Source: Prevotellaceae bacterium UBA6858
Lineage (GTDB): Bacteria; Bacteroidota; Bacteroidia; Bacteroidales; Bacteroidaceae
Assembly: GCA_002451695.1 (NCBI GenBank)
Contig: DKDC01000009.1
Span: 1 to 25,733, forward strand
Direction: 5' to 3'
DNA length: 25,733 nucleotides
Every line of letters begins with the position of its first letter. Positions within the stretch are counted from its first letter, which is position 1. The notes below the pieces were generated by a model. The model saw only the letters and a program-made list of their open reading frames with translations. It searched no databases and was not told the DNA's origin. Below are positions 18,006-25,545 of the stretch, one piece after another. The position numbers and the translations under genes are program-made.

Positions 18006-21000
18006 AGTTGTAGCGGTATTCGTTAATTGTGTGTCCGTTGCCGTCATAAGTTCTTATTAACCGCCCCAGGCCGTCGTATGTGTAGCGCAGGGTGTAGCCG
18101 TCGGGGCGTGTAACCGACGTTACGCCCACAAGCGGCGAATGGGTGAAGGCGGTTATTTCCGCATTGGTGCACTGCGGCTTTTTGTAGAGGGTGAGCGGGG
18201 AATAGCCGCCCGCAACGGCTTTCTCAAGGTTCACGCTCGTCATGCCACGCGCCACCACGAGCGGCTGCATGAGGTCGGTGTCCCAATGCACGGCGGTAGG
18301 GATGTTGTCGCGCCCTGTTTCCTCAACAATCCTGCCGCCACTGTTGTATTTGTACGAGTACAGGCGGCACAAACTTCCGTCTTTCAAAAACTCCGAAACC
18401 TCCGACAGTACAATGTTGCCGTTGCCGTCCACGGCATATTTGTTCTGCACGCCGCCGGAAAGGACTTCGCCCGAACTGCCGTCCTTGGTGTACATCTTTT
18501 CATGCACAGGGTAAAGGAGCATATTCGCCGATTTCATGCGCTGCGACACACTGTCGTTTAAGTCCGGGGCATAGGCGTTCCGCGTTATCGTCCGGCAGTC
18601 CCCAACCGCCGCCACCGTCTCCGTGGGTTGCAGATGCACCGCGCTGCCGTAGGTATAAAATGTCTTTGAACGCATCCTCTCGTTCCCCACTCCGTATTCT
18701 GCAACAACGGTACTGTCAAGGTGCTGCCAGTCGGAGGTGTAGGTGTAATTCGAGGGGATGAACAAATCGCGTATGTTTTCGTAGCGTCCTTTGTCAGCCA
18801 TGTAATCATACAAAAGTGAAATATCAGAAAATTCATACATATAGTTCATGACAAATCCTTTCTTGCTGTATGAAATCCTTCCGTCCACACTATAAAAGTT
18901 GCGCGTATCCCTCACCAACCGTGGCGCGGCGGATGCGCAGTCAAACTCACGCTTCCTAATAAGTTTGCCGCGAAGATGTGATTGGCTTACCACAGGGACA
19001 TTATATGCCGCATACAAATCTCTGGGGTCTGAAAAATCATAAGCAGTGTATGCCTCCAAATTGTTGTTTTTGCCGTAAACCTTTTCTCTAACAGTCTTAT
19101 AGGAATATTCATTCTCACTCGGGCCTCTGTCAAGTTCAGAACTTGCGACATAGGTGGCTATCTTTTCCCTGTATGATATATTGCCATATCTCGCAGTCGT
19201 ACATATCCCGGATTTTTTTATGCTTGAAAGATCGTCTGTCGTTGTCAAAAATCCGCTTGAACGTCCTAATGAATCGGTGTATTCGTATTCTCTTGTGCTT
19301 ATAGTCTTTCCGTCCTTGTCTGTCTGTACAAGTCTTTTTATCCTCAAGCCTGTGAAAGGCCGGTTATATTTGTCTTGATCTTCATCGGGGTTATACGCAT
19401 CGTAAGTCAAAGTGCAGCGCACCTCCTCATAGTTGCCGCAATTTACCATTACACTAAGATTGTAAACTTTGCCCGCCTCCAAGTCCACGTTTTGAGCTTC
19501 CGTAAATTCCCTTTTCACGTGTGGATCAAAAAACACCTGCCTGTCATTAAGGTATATCATGCAGGTGTCGTATTTGTTGTGGGACATATTCGTATCCACC
19601 TTTCTTCTTACCGTATATTCCAAAGACGCTTTTTGGGATATGTGCGAAGTGAAAGTTTCCGAGTACGTAAGAATAGTACTCCACCTCAAACCGTATGTTT
19701 CAATCGGCGGCAACAATTCTCCCCTACTGTTACATTTCAAAGAATCCGGCGGCGTTGCCACTATATGCAATAACTGTTGGTCTTGTCTTATTTTATAACC
19801 CTCAAAAAGGGATTTCTCCCTGTTTATGCGGTTTATCTCCCACTCAAATTCCGTCTTGCCTTTGGTTGGATAGGTTATGTTTTTCAGTGAACCGCACTTT
19901 AGGAATTCCTCTTTGGGTGTCCTGTCTGCACTACCCACTATATAGTTTTTCTTACCGTATGAAGACATATCTGTCCGAGGAATGAGATCGCCGTTCGGTG
20001 CTCCATTATAATATCCCCAAAAGTCCATTTTGTAGCTTTTCTTCCCAGGCAAATCGTTTTTACCGTAATATTCAAATTTGGCGACCAGTCTCAATTCAAC
20101 CAAGCCTTCCTGATTGGCAAATCCCTGCTCCGTTACGGAATCCAAACAAAGACGATACAATTCTGCGGCTTTATTCCCAGCCACACTATCATTATCATTG
20201 AAATAGGAATAATGAAAGAGAAACTTTTTCAGCACCTTGTATTGTCCGTTTTCCTTTTTTTCCACAACAATGTTATCCAGCTTTTTTATCGTGGTATATA
20301 TGTCGGGCGGAGAAATGTCCAGACGACCCGACAGATTGAACACAAGTCTGCCTCCTCGGAAATACACATACTGAGGTTTTACGGTTTTTACATCTGCCAC
20401 ATAAATTGGACTGCCGTCATGTTGAATAAGGACTGGAGAACCTAAAACCGGCGGAGTACCATCACTATCCCCACCACCCAACATTGACAGGTCTGTTCTT
20501 TCTGTGGTAACGGACACACCTGCATAAGCACTCCCCGAAGAAGATCTGAAACGTCCGCTATCCTGATACGTATAACTGATGGTGTCTGTATTATTGGCGG
20601 AAACTATCTCTTTCACGTAAAAGGTGGAAACATACTCTGGCTGCTTTATATACGCACTTGTCAACATTGTCGTCTCGGAATTGTCAAACAAATATTTGAC
20701 TCCTTCGGGAGAAATCAGTTCCCTCTTTTCCCCTACTCCCAAATCAAGAAAACCTTTTATTGGGCTGTAAGATATTGGCACAACCGTGTCGCCATTCAAA
20801 AAGAAATTGCCGGAATACTCTCCTATGCTGTAATTGAATATATCCGGGCGGAATGAGTTCCATGGTCTGTTGGATCTTGCCCAATTATAACAGTCTCGCA
20901 TCGTTTCCGAATATTTTGAAGGATTACTGTTGCACGAATCCAGCTTGTCAAACAACTCTATCACATCTGGTGTTTCGGAAGTTTCCATTTCGTCGGCAAA

Positions 21001-21429
21001 GCCGTTCAGAGTTCTCGTAATCGAACCGCCAAAGTCCAAATCCCAACCAAGTCCAACCCACGAGGCCTCTTGCTTAACCTTTATTCCTCCGCTATGGTAT
21101 TTCAGTTTTATCGGCACGCGTAAGTCGCCGGAAACTATCTCGTAAAGCGGTATCTCTATCGGCACAAGCCCCATTGACATATCCACAGGATGGTCGCCAT
21201 ACCGTCCGAGGGACGCGGCTGTAGGCGCAACCGGGGTTATGGTGCGGAGTAATTTTTCGTCATACGGCGTTTCAGTTGTTTCATCCGAGTCATCCGTTTG
21301 CGAAGCCCTGCTTTGGGCGTAAATTCCGCCGTTACATACCAAACAGGCAATAAGCAGAAGCAGCAATCTTTTTATGTTCGCCGCCACTTTTCCGTCTGCA
21401 AGATTTTTTATTGCCATCAATTCGACCAT
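17986..21429 (-). CDS. Secreted Rhs/YD-repeat shell protein lacking the Rhs core
   Basis: A large exported protein of 1147 residues. The start at 21429 has A at -3 and -6 and lies about 12 bases after the predicted transcription start; the ATG at 21417 is the alternative. The signal peptide spans RLLLLLIACLVCNGGIYAQ. An Rhs/SpvB-like N-terminal beta domain follows (SMGLVPIEIPLYEIVSGDLR, then WVGLGWDLDFGGSITRTLNG). YD repeats are clearest at the C-terminus (LRYTYDGLGRLIRTYDGNG), and the protein ends YRYNYGKETK. It lacks the DHLGS...YDPxxGRW-like Rhs core and any toxin tip; those occur on separate genes to the right. By analogy it forms a YD-repeat cage or surface scaffold. It is translationally coupled to the sorting-domain protein. 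Confidence 0.85.
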   Translation of the reverse strand: MVELMAIKNLADGKVAANIKRLLLLLIACLVCNGGIYAQSRASQTDDSDETTETPYDEKLLRTITPVAPTAASLGRYGDHPVDMSMGLVPIEIPLYEIVSGDLRVPIKLKYHSGGIKVKQEASWVGLGWDLDFGGSITRTLNGFADEMETSETPDVIELFDKLDSCNSNPSKYSETMRDCYNWARSNRPWNSFRPDIFNYSIGEYSGNFFLNGDTVVPISYSPIKGFLDLGVGEKRELISPEGVKYLFDNSETTMLTSAYIKQPEYVSTFYVKEIVSANNTDTISYTYQDSGRFRSSSGSAYAGVSVTTERTDLSMLGGGDSDGTPPVLGSPVLIQHDGSPIYVADVKTVKPQYVYFRGGRLVFNLSGRLDISPPDIYTTIKKLDNIVVEKKENGQYKVLKKFLFHYSYFNDNDSVAGNKAAELYRLCLDSVTEQGFANQEGLVELRLVAKFEYYGKNDLPGKKSYKMDFWGYYNGAPNGDLIPRTDMSSYGKKNYIVGSADRTPKEEFLKCGSLKNITYPTKGKTEFEWEINRINREKSLFEGYKIRQDQQLLHIVATPPDSLKCNSRGELLPPIETYGLRWSTILTYSETFTSHISQKASLEYTVRRKVDTNMSHNKYDTCMIYLNDRQVFFDPHVKREFTEAQNVDLEAGKVYNLSVMVNCGNYEEVRCTLTYDAYNPDEDQDKYNRPFTGLRIKRLVQTDKDGKTISTREYEYTDSLGRSSGFLTTTDDLSSIKKSGICTTARYGNISYREKIATYVASSELDRGPSENEYSYKTVREKVYGKNNNLEAYTAYDFSDPRDLYAAYNVPVVSQSHLRGKLIRKREFDCASAAPRLVRDTRNFYSVDGRISYSKKGFVMNYMYEFSDISLLYDYMADKGRYENIRDLFIPSNYTYTSDWQHLDSTVVAEYGVGNERMRSKTFYTYGSAVHLQPTETVAAVGDCRTITRNAYAPDLNDSVSQRMKSANMLLYPVHEKMYTKDGSSGEVLSGGVQNKYAVDGNGNIVLSEVSEFLKDGSLCRLYSYKYNSGGRIVEETGRDNIPTAVHWDTDLMQPLVVARGMTSVNLEKAVAGGYSPLTLYKKPQCTNAEITAFTHSPLVGVTSVTRPDGYTLRYTYDGLGRLIRTYDGNGHTINEYRYNYGKETK

Positions 21430-21446
21430 TTTCCTGATATTTGCGC

Positions 21447-21454
21447 CAAAGTTA
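21447..21454 (-). promoter_or_regulatory. Promoter -7 box for the Rhs shell operon
   Basis: TAACTTTG on the minus strand is a perfect TAnnTTTG. No clear TTTG lies at the -33 position. It sits inside the longest possible open frame (to 21579), which argues that translation starts downstream, at 21429 or 21417. Confidence 0.55.
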
Positions 21455-21597
21455 ATATAAATGAAATGAATACAGCCAGACACGCACCAAATAAATCTAC
21501 AGGTTTGAGAAATTATATCATACCGCAAACCGAACGCCTTGTCAACGCCATTTTTTATGCAATAACCGAAATCGGACACAAAGCATTTTATGAAGTT

Positions 21598-22125
21598 TCA
21601 ACCACCTTCGATTTTTGACTTGACCAATTCCCATTTTCTTGATTTTTCAGAATATTTGTAATAATACTTACCCCAGCAGTTGTCTATAGACAACCTGGTT
21701 TTTCCTCTCTTTTGTCTGGCAACACTTGACACTACCATTATACATACCATATCCTCTATAAGATGAAGTCTTACAAAATAGACATACGGAGTGCCTTTCT
21801 TAAAATACTTTCTTTCTTTAAGAGGCACTACATCGCTATAAGCGGTAAGACTAATAAGCTTGATGCCACGCAAAGTGTCATTATCATGAAGAACAAAATT
21901 GTACGGAAGTCCTTCAAATAGTATATATTGTTTTTTTAGTCGCTTATCATTAGCCAAGACCCTATTAGCCTCATAAATATAGGATTTTAGGCTCTCCTCA
22001 ATCATGGAACAGAGCGGTCCTACATCACTTGAGTTATAAAGATAAAATTTATTATACGCCTCTTGGGCTGATGAAACGCTATATGTTAGCGCGACGGCAA
22101 ACAGCAACATAATAATTTTCTTCAT
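21598..22125 (-). CDS. Exported protein, single-domain paralogue of the adjacent duplicated protein; possible extra immunity gene
   Basis: A protein of 175 residues with a signal peptide (MKKIIMLLFAVALTYSVSSA). Its body resembles each half of its upstream neighbour: the YILFEGLPYNF segment and a C-terminus YKYSEKSRKWELVKS that nearly repeats the neighbour's FRYSEVSGKWELVKS. It follows the neighbour by 18 bases with an A-rich start context, so it is in the same operon. No known domain is recognised. By position and paralogy it may be a second, diverged immunity protein; it could also be a host-range or decoy variant. GC is about 43%, lower than the Rhs core DNA. Confidence 0.65.
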   Translation of the reverse strand: MKKIIMLLFAVALTYSVSSAQEAYNKFYLYNSSDVGPLCSMIEESLKSYIYEANRVLANDKRLKKQYILFEGLPYNFVLHDNDTLRGIKLISLTAYSDVVPLKERKYFKKGTPYVYFVRLHLIEDMVCIMVVSSVARQKRGKTRLSIDNCWGKYYYKYSEKSRKWELVKSKIEGG

Positions 22126-22143
22126 TTCTTCTTGGTTTTAAGA

Positions 22144-23106
22144 CTACATTACGAAATACTCTGACTTGACCAATTCCCACTTGCCGGACACTTCTGAGTA
22201 TCTGAAAGTGTAATCGCACCAACCACATTCTCCTATAAGTACTACAGTTTCTTTTTTAAGGCCATTGCACTTAGTTTTCGTTTTTACATCGCCATTACTT
22301 AAAAAAACAACTATATCTTTTTCTTCAAAACCCATATTCACAAAGAAGGTTGGCAGGCCGCTTCCCAAATACCTCTTTTTTACACATTTTTTCAACAGCT
22401 TTCCCAATTTGCCTGTTTTTTTGTTGTAACGGCTGAAATGGAACACATTTTCAATGCAGTCATAAGGGAACGGTTCTTGAAGCGCGTCCTCGCATACGTA
22501 TGTCTTTTTAGCCATTTCGGTATTACCCATCCGCTCAACACTGTGCATTATACCTTCCTTATAATGCTCTGTGTATTCCTTTATGCATGACACGACCATA
22601 AAGTTCAGCGGGTTTTCTTTTGGTATGTCAAATTCTCTTTTCGTCTCATTCAACACCCATTGCCTCCATTTGCCATCCTCCTCACAATACCCGTAAACAT
22701 ACGCCATCCTGTCCGCTTCCGTCCACAAATCTTCGCGGTCGTCAATCCTGCCACTTTTCAAAAACAGCCCGACAACAAATCTGTCCCCCTCAAGCCACGT
22801 CCTAACGAAATACGCCTCAAATTTCTTTTTAAGCCGATGGCGGACTCTCTTGGACGGTCTGTTTTTCAAAGAGAAGAAATATGCATTGCTTATGCTGTCA
22901 TAAGGGAACGGATACTGCAATCCGTCAACGCAAATGTAAACCTTGGAGCTGTCCGTCTTGCTTTCCGAATACCTGCAATTCTGCTCATAATGCCTTATGC
23001 TTGACACTATCAACGAATTCAATTTGCTGTAAGCATCCCGATTCCACCCACCGACAGCACTACCCGCAAAACAAACGGCAAACAGCGACATTATAACCTT
23101 CTTCAT
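22144..23106 (-). CDS. Exported two-domain protein, candidate immunity protein for the JAB tip
   Basis: A protein of 320 residues with a signal peptide (MKKVIMSLFAVCFAGSAVGG). It has two diverged copies of one domain, about 27-150 and 166-318: VYICVDGLQYPFPYDSI (57-72) corresponds to TYVCEDALQEPFPYDCI (202-218), each followed by an aromatic FFS/HFS stretch and a lysine-rich segment. Its ATG overlaps the TGA of the JAB-tip gene as ATGA (23106-23103), the tight coupling expected of toxin and immunity genes. The signal peptide predicts that it acts in the periplasm or outer layer, unusual for immunity to a toxin acting in the cytoplasm. No known immunity family is recognised. Confidence 0.68.
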   Translation of the reverse strand: MKKVIMSLFAVCFAGSAVGGWNRDAYSKLNSLIVSSIRHYEQNCRYSESKTDSSKVYICVDGLQYPFPYDSISNAYFFSLKNRPSKRVRHRLKKKFEAYFVRTWLEGDRFVVGLFLKSGRIDDREDLWTEADRMAYVYGYCEEDGKWRQWVLNETKREFDIPKENPLNFMVVSCIKEYTEHYKEGIMHSVERMGNTEMAKKTYVCEDALQEPFPYDCIENVFHFSRYNKKTGKLGKLLKKCVKKRYLGSGLPTFFVNMGFEEKDIVVFLSNGDVKTKTKCNGLKKETVVLIGECGWCDYTFRYSEVSGKWELVKSEYFVM

Positions 23107-23960
23107 TTTTTCTCGATTTTGGGGGTTACAAAATACTCCGTAGGAAAACTCGTGATTATACCATTCTTGTCATAAACATATACATATCCGTCTTTCCGTC
23201 CAAACACATAATGTATATTATTGCCTGCCACATCCATATCTGGTTGAGAAGGTGACTGTTTCAAGACCTCACCTCCTGTTTCTCCAAAATTAACCGTATT
23301 TGCCGACACAACTTCTCCCCCTGGTCTCCCGCTCGGATGGCTGTGGAATGTGGAGTAACCGCCAGGAAGACGCATATGCGCATCAGGTTCCCCCAGTTTT
23401 CTCACCTTGCCCGGCGTAGCCTCCTTCACCTTGCCGTCCTGTATCGAACCGCCGTACTCCCTGTTGTTTGCATCTGAGGTGCCACCCTTGCCGTCGTCCT
23501 TTTCCACTATTTTAACCATAGCCTTGCGGTTTTCTGCCAAAGACTCTATCGGCACAGAGCCGGCATAGGCGATGCAGTCCTTGGTGAAAGCGGAAGAATT
23601 GCCGGAATTAAGTTTTATGAAGTTCACCACGGCTTTCCTGTTGTTCTTGCCTGACGTCCTGACCACCAGCACACGGTTGTCATCAATGCCGTCATTCCCG
23701 ATAACCTTTCCCTTTAGCCAGAACACCGCCCTCCCATCCGGGTCTATGTTGTTAATGGGATTGTTGTTGCAGAAGGCGTAGGGGCTGATGTGGTAGTATT
23801 TCTCGCACAGGGGGTCGGGACTTGTCCAGCGGACGGCGGCGGGGTCGTAAAGCCTCGCGCCGTAGTCATACAGGTCAAGGCCGTCCCGGTGGTCGTACTC
23901 CTTGCCGCTGTACTTCCAAGGCTGCAAACCGATGATGCCCAATACTATATTATATTTCAT
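23103..23960 (-). CDS. Orphan Rhs-core fragment fused to a JAB/JAMM-like toxin tip
   Basis: A protein of 285 residues. Residues 11-76 (GLQPWKYSGKEYDHRDGLDL through NNIDPDG) are the C-terminal end of an Rhs core, almost identical to the gene at 24517-25491; residues 1-10 are a new start unrelated to it. The tip from 77 on carries a JAMM-like set: Glu168 (NREYGG), His206-x-His208 in HSHPSG, and Ser238-x-x-Asp241, with HYVFGRKDGYVYVYDKNG after it. This resembles the JAB-like toxin 1 domains described at the ends of Bacteroidetes Rhs proteins, predicted isopeptidases or proteases. The HxH-to-S gap is long (30 residues), as in those toxin forms. With no shell and no signal peptide, it is probably a silent cassette or recombination donor, not an active effector. 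Confidence 0.8.
   Translation of the reverse strand: MKYNIVLGIIGLQPWKYSGKEYDHRDGLDLYDYGARLYDPAAVRWTSPDPLCEKYYHISPYAFCNNNPINNIDPDGRAVFWLKGKVIGNDGIDDNRVLVVRTSGKNNRKAVVNFIKLNSGNSSAFTKDCIAYAGSVPIESLAENRKAMVKIVEKDDGKGGTSDANNREYGGSIQDGKVKEATPGKVRKLGEPDAHMRLPGGYSTFHSHPSGRPGGEVVSANTVNFGETGGEVLKQSPSQPDMDVAGNNIHYVFGRKDGYVYVYDKNGIITSFPTEYFVTPKIEKK
23735..23930. repeat. Direct repeat copy B: end of Rhs core
   Basis: About 196 bp matching 25155-25350 at an offset of exactly 1420 bases with no gaps. I count 10 mismatches in the 190 bases compared, most of them synonymous (at residue level YYHISP here, HYHISP in copy A). Similarity stops at the DPDG end of the core on one side and just past the codons for GLQPW on the other. 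Confidence 0.92.
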
Positions 23961-23983
23961 TTCTTTATATTTCTAATTGCCAC

Positions 23984-24520
23984 TCACTTTTTCGGCTTTT
24001 TCCGGCTTCCTTTCGCATAAAAGGCAAGGCTGTGCAAATAATCATATATAATTGAATACAAAAGCACCATCTGGCTCACAAGCAATGCGTAATACCCGCT
24101 GCCTTTTTCCCCAACCATATAAACCTTATAAAGATTGACTCTGTCAATATACGAAGTTTCATGACAATAATAAAACGCCACCACATAGCACAACGACAAG
24201 GACATTATGAGAATTTGCCTTTTTCTGCGGGAGCGGTTATAGATTGTTAATAATGTGTACAGGAATGCAACGGTTGTCCACCCCATCGATACTTTCCCCC
24301 CTTGCCCAATCAATATAAAAAGCAAATGAATGAACCATATCGGTATCATACAAAAGATGAAAAGAAGAAGAAGTTTCCATCCAGAAGTGGGCGGGGGGGG
24401 ACTTGCACCTTGAAGATCAACCGTGTAATAAACCGGGCAATACATAAACACGAAATAAAGCAATGCACTAATGCATACGCCCCAGATGATTACCAAATTG
24501 CAGTTGCGTCCACTGTTCAT
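23984..24520 (-). CDS. Multi-pass membrane protein, candidate immunity protein for the first Rhs tip
   Basis: A protein of 178 residues from MNSGRNCNLVIIWG. About five membrane spans are visible: IIWGVCISALLYFVFMYC, LLLLFIFCMIPIWFIHLLF, TTVAFLYTLLTIY, ILIMSLSLCYVVAFYY and ALLVSQMVLLYSIIYDYL. The tail KGSRKKPKK is basic. Its ATG overlaps the TGA of the preceding Rhs-tip gene as ATGA (24520-24517), which fixes the start; a longer frame to 24562 lies inside the tip gene. By position it is the immunity gene of that tip, but no immunity family is recognised. A run of eight C on the coding strand (24401-24394) encodes part of a PPPP stretch and is a possible slippage site. Confidence 0.7.
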   Translation of the reverse strand: MNSGRNCNLVIIWGVCISALLYFVFMYCPVYYTVDLQGASPPPPTSGWKLLLLFIFCMIPIWFIHLLFILIGQGGKVSMGWTTVAFLYTLLTIYNRSRRKRQILIMSLSLCYVVAFYYCHETSYIDRVNLYKVYMVGEKGSGYYALLVSQMVLLYSIIYDYLHSLAFYAKGSRKKPKK

Positions 24521-25491
24521 TTCAGAGAAAGGATTAATGCCGTAAGGGCTATTTTCGCACACTTCATCAATCTCGCAGCTTTAGTCTGTCCGCCAATTTC
24601 ATAACCTTTCTTTTGCGCCAGCTGTGACGGCTGCCCTTCTGCAAACAAGCCGAATTCTTTGGAATTCCAATGTTGTACTGTTTCCAGCGTATCAAACCCC
24701 AGCCTTGCCAATTGCCATGACATACCTTTTTTCGCAGCGATATATCCCGCAGCGAAATTTCCAATGTCCCTTGCACTTGCAATATACGTTTTACCGCCTG
24801 CGGTTATCTTCATACCCCTATTATGGTATATCGTATTACCTGTGTCCCCTGTTCCGTTTGTCTTGAAATCATATTTTTTCCCGCCTGACGCATTAAAAAT
24901 ATAATATATCAAAGAGGGTGTGTTGGTCGTGAAGTCATCAAGAAACTCCTGCCCGGATTTGTCGGACAAATTTATGACAGAACCCACAACAGCTTTCCCA
25001 CTTTCATCCATGAAAGAATATTGCGTCAACATTGTTCCTATGGAACTTTGTTTGTCCGTTCCATAATTCACATAAATGTTCATGTCTGAATCTGCCTTTC
25101 CCCCAGTTACTTTATAAACACCATTGGAAACCACAGACACTTCCACATATTTCCCGTCGGGGTCGATGTTGTTAATCGGGTTGTTGTTGCAGAAGGCGTA
25201 GGGGCTGATGTGGTAGTGTTTCTCGCACAGGGGGTCGGGGCTTGTCCAGCGGACGGCGGCGGGGTCGTAGAGCCTCGCGCCGTAGTCGTACAGGTCGAGG
25301 CCGTCCCGGTGGTCGTACTCCTTGCCGCTGTACTTCCAAGGCTGCAGGCCGGCATTCGTGCCGGCGTCGCCCCAAACGCCGCCGAAGGGGTGGTAGTAGA
25401 GCTGCTGCAACACGTTGCCGTCATCGTCCAGCACAACGCGCACGCTGCCCAAGTGGTCGCGCACATAGAAGCGGTAATCCCCTGTCTTCAT
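24517..25491 (-). CDS. Rhs-core fragment with variable C-terminal tip (Ntox44-like)
   Basis: A protein of 324 residues. Residues 1-113 are an Rhs core: YVRDHLGSVRVVLDDDGNV, YHPFGG, GLQPWKYSGKEYDHRDGLDL, YDPAAVRWTSPDPL and the junction DPDG (110-113). The tip (114-324) is of different origin; ARDIGNFAAGYIAAKKGMSW (240-259) followed by EGQPSQLAQKKGYEIG resembles the polymorphic-toxin type 44 domain by eye, with moderate certainty. An in-frame TGA at 25512-25510 rules out fusion to an upstream shell in this frame. The start has A at -3 and -6. Core GC is about 68% in the sampled line, against about 42% in the tip. It may be a displaced cassette from an Rhs gene off the right edge. Confidence 0.8.
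   Translation of the reverse strand: MKTGDYRFYVRDHLGSVRVVLDDDGNVLQQLYYHPFGGVWGDAGTNAGLQPWKYSGKEYDHRDGLDLYDYGARLYDPAAVRWTSPDPLCEKHYHISPYAFCNNNPINNIDPDGKYVEVSVVSNGVYKVTGGKADSDMNIYVNYGTDKQSSIGTMLTQYSFMDESGKAVVGSVINLSDKSGQEFLDDFTTNTPSLIYYIFNASGGKKYDFKTNGTGDTGNTIYHNRGMKITAGGKTYIASARDIGNFAAGYIAAKKGMSWQLARLGFDTLETVQHWNSKEFGLFAEGQPSQLAQKKGYEIGGQTKAARLMKCAKIALTALILSLK
25155..25350. repeat. Direct repeat copy A: end of Rhs core
   Basis: The partner of 23735-23930, about 95% identical without gaps. The core continues upstream only in this copy (to 25491). The pair flanks the first tip and its membrane-protein gene, so recombination between them would delete that cassette and join the JAB tip to the longer core in frame. 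Confidence 0.92.
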
Positions 25492-25545
25492 TTTCCTGTT
25501 ATTTTGAAGTCATTCCACTGCATCGAGTCCAATGGCTTAACACAT

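Noticed and set aside
23103..23960. RadC-like or housekeeping JAB peptidase
   Set aside because: The JAMM residues are fused directly to an Rhs core end at the DPDG junction and have the long HxH-to-S spacing of toxin forms.
25492..25545. Frameshift joining the Rhs-core gene to the upstream gene fragment
   Set aside because: The upstream fragment ends in its own stop and shows no Rhs shell sequence; an in-frame TGA precedes the core start, which has a good A-rich context.
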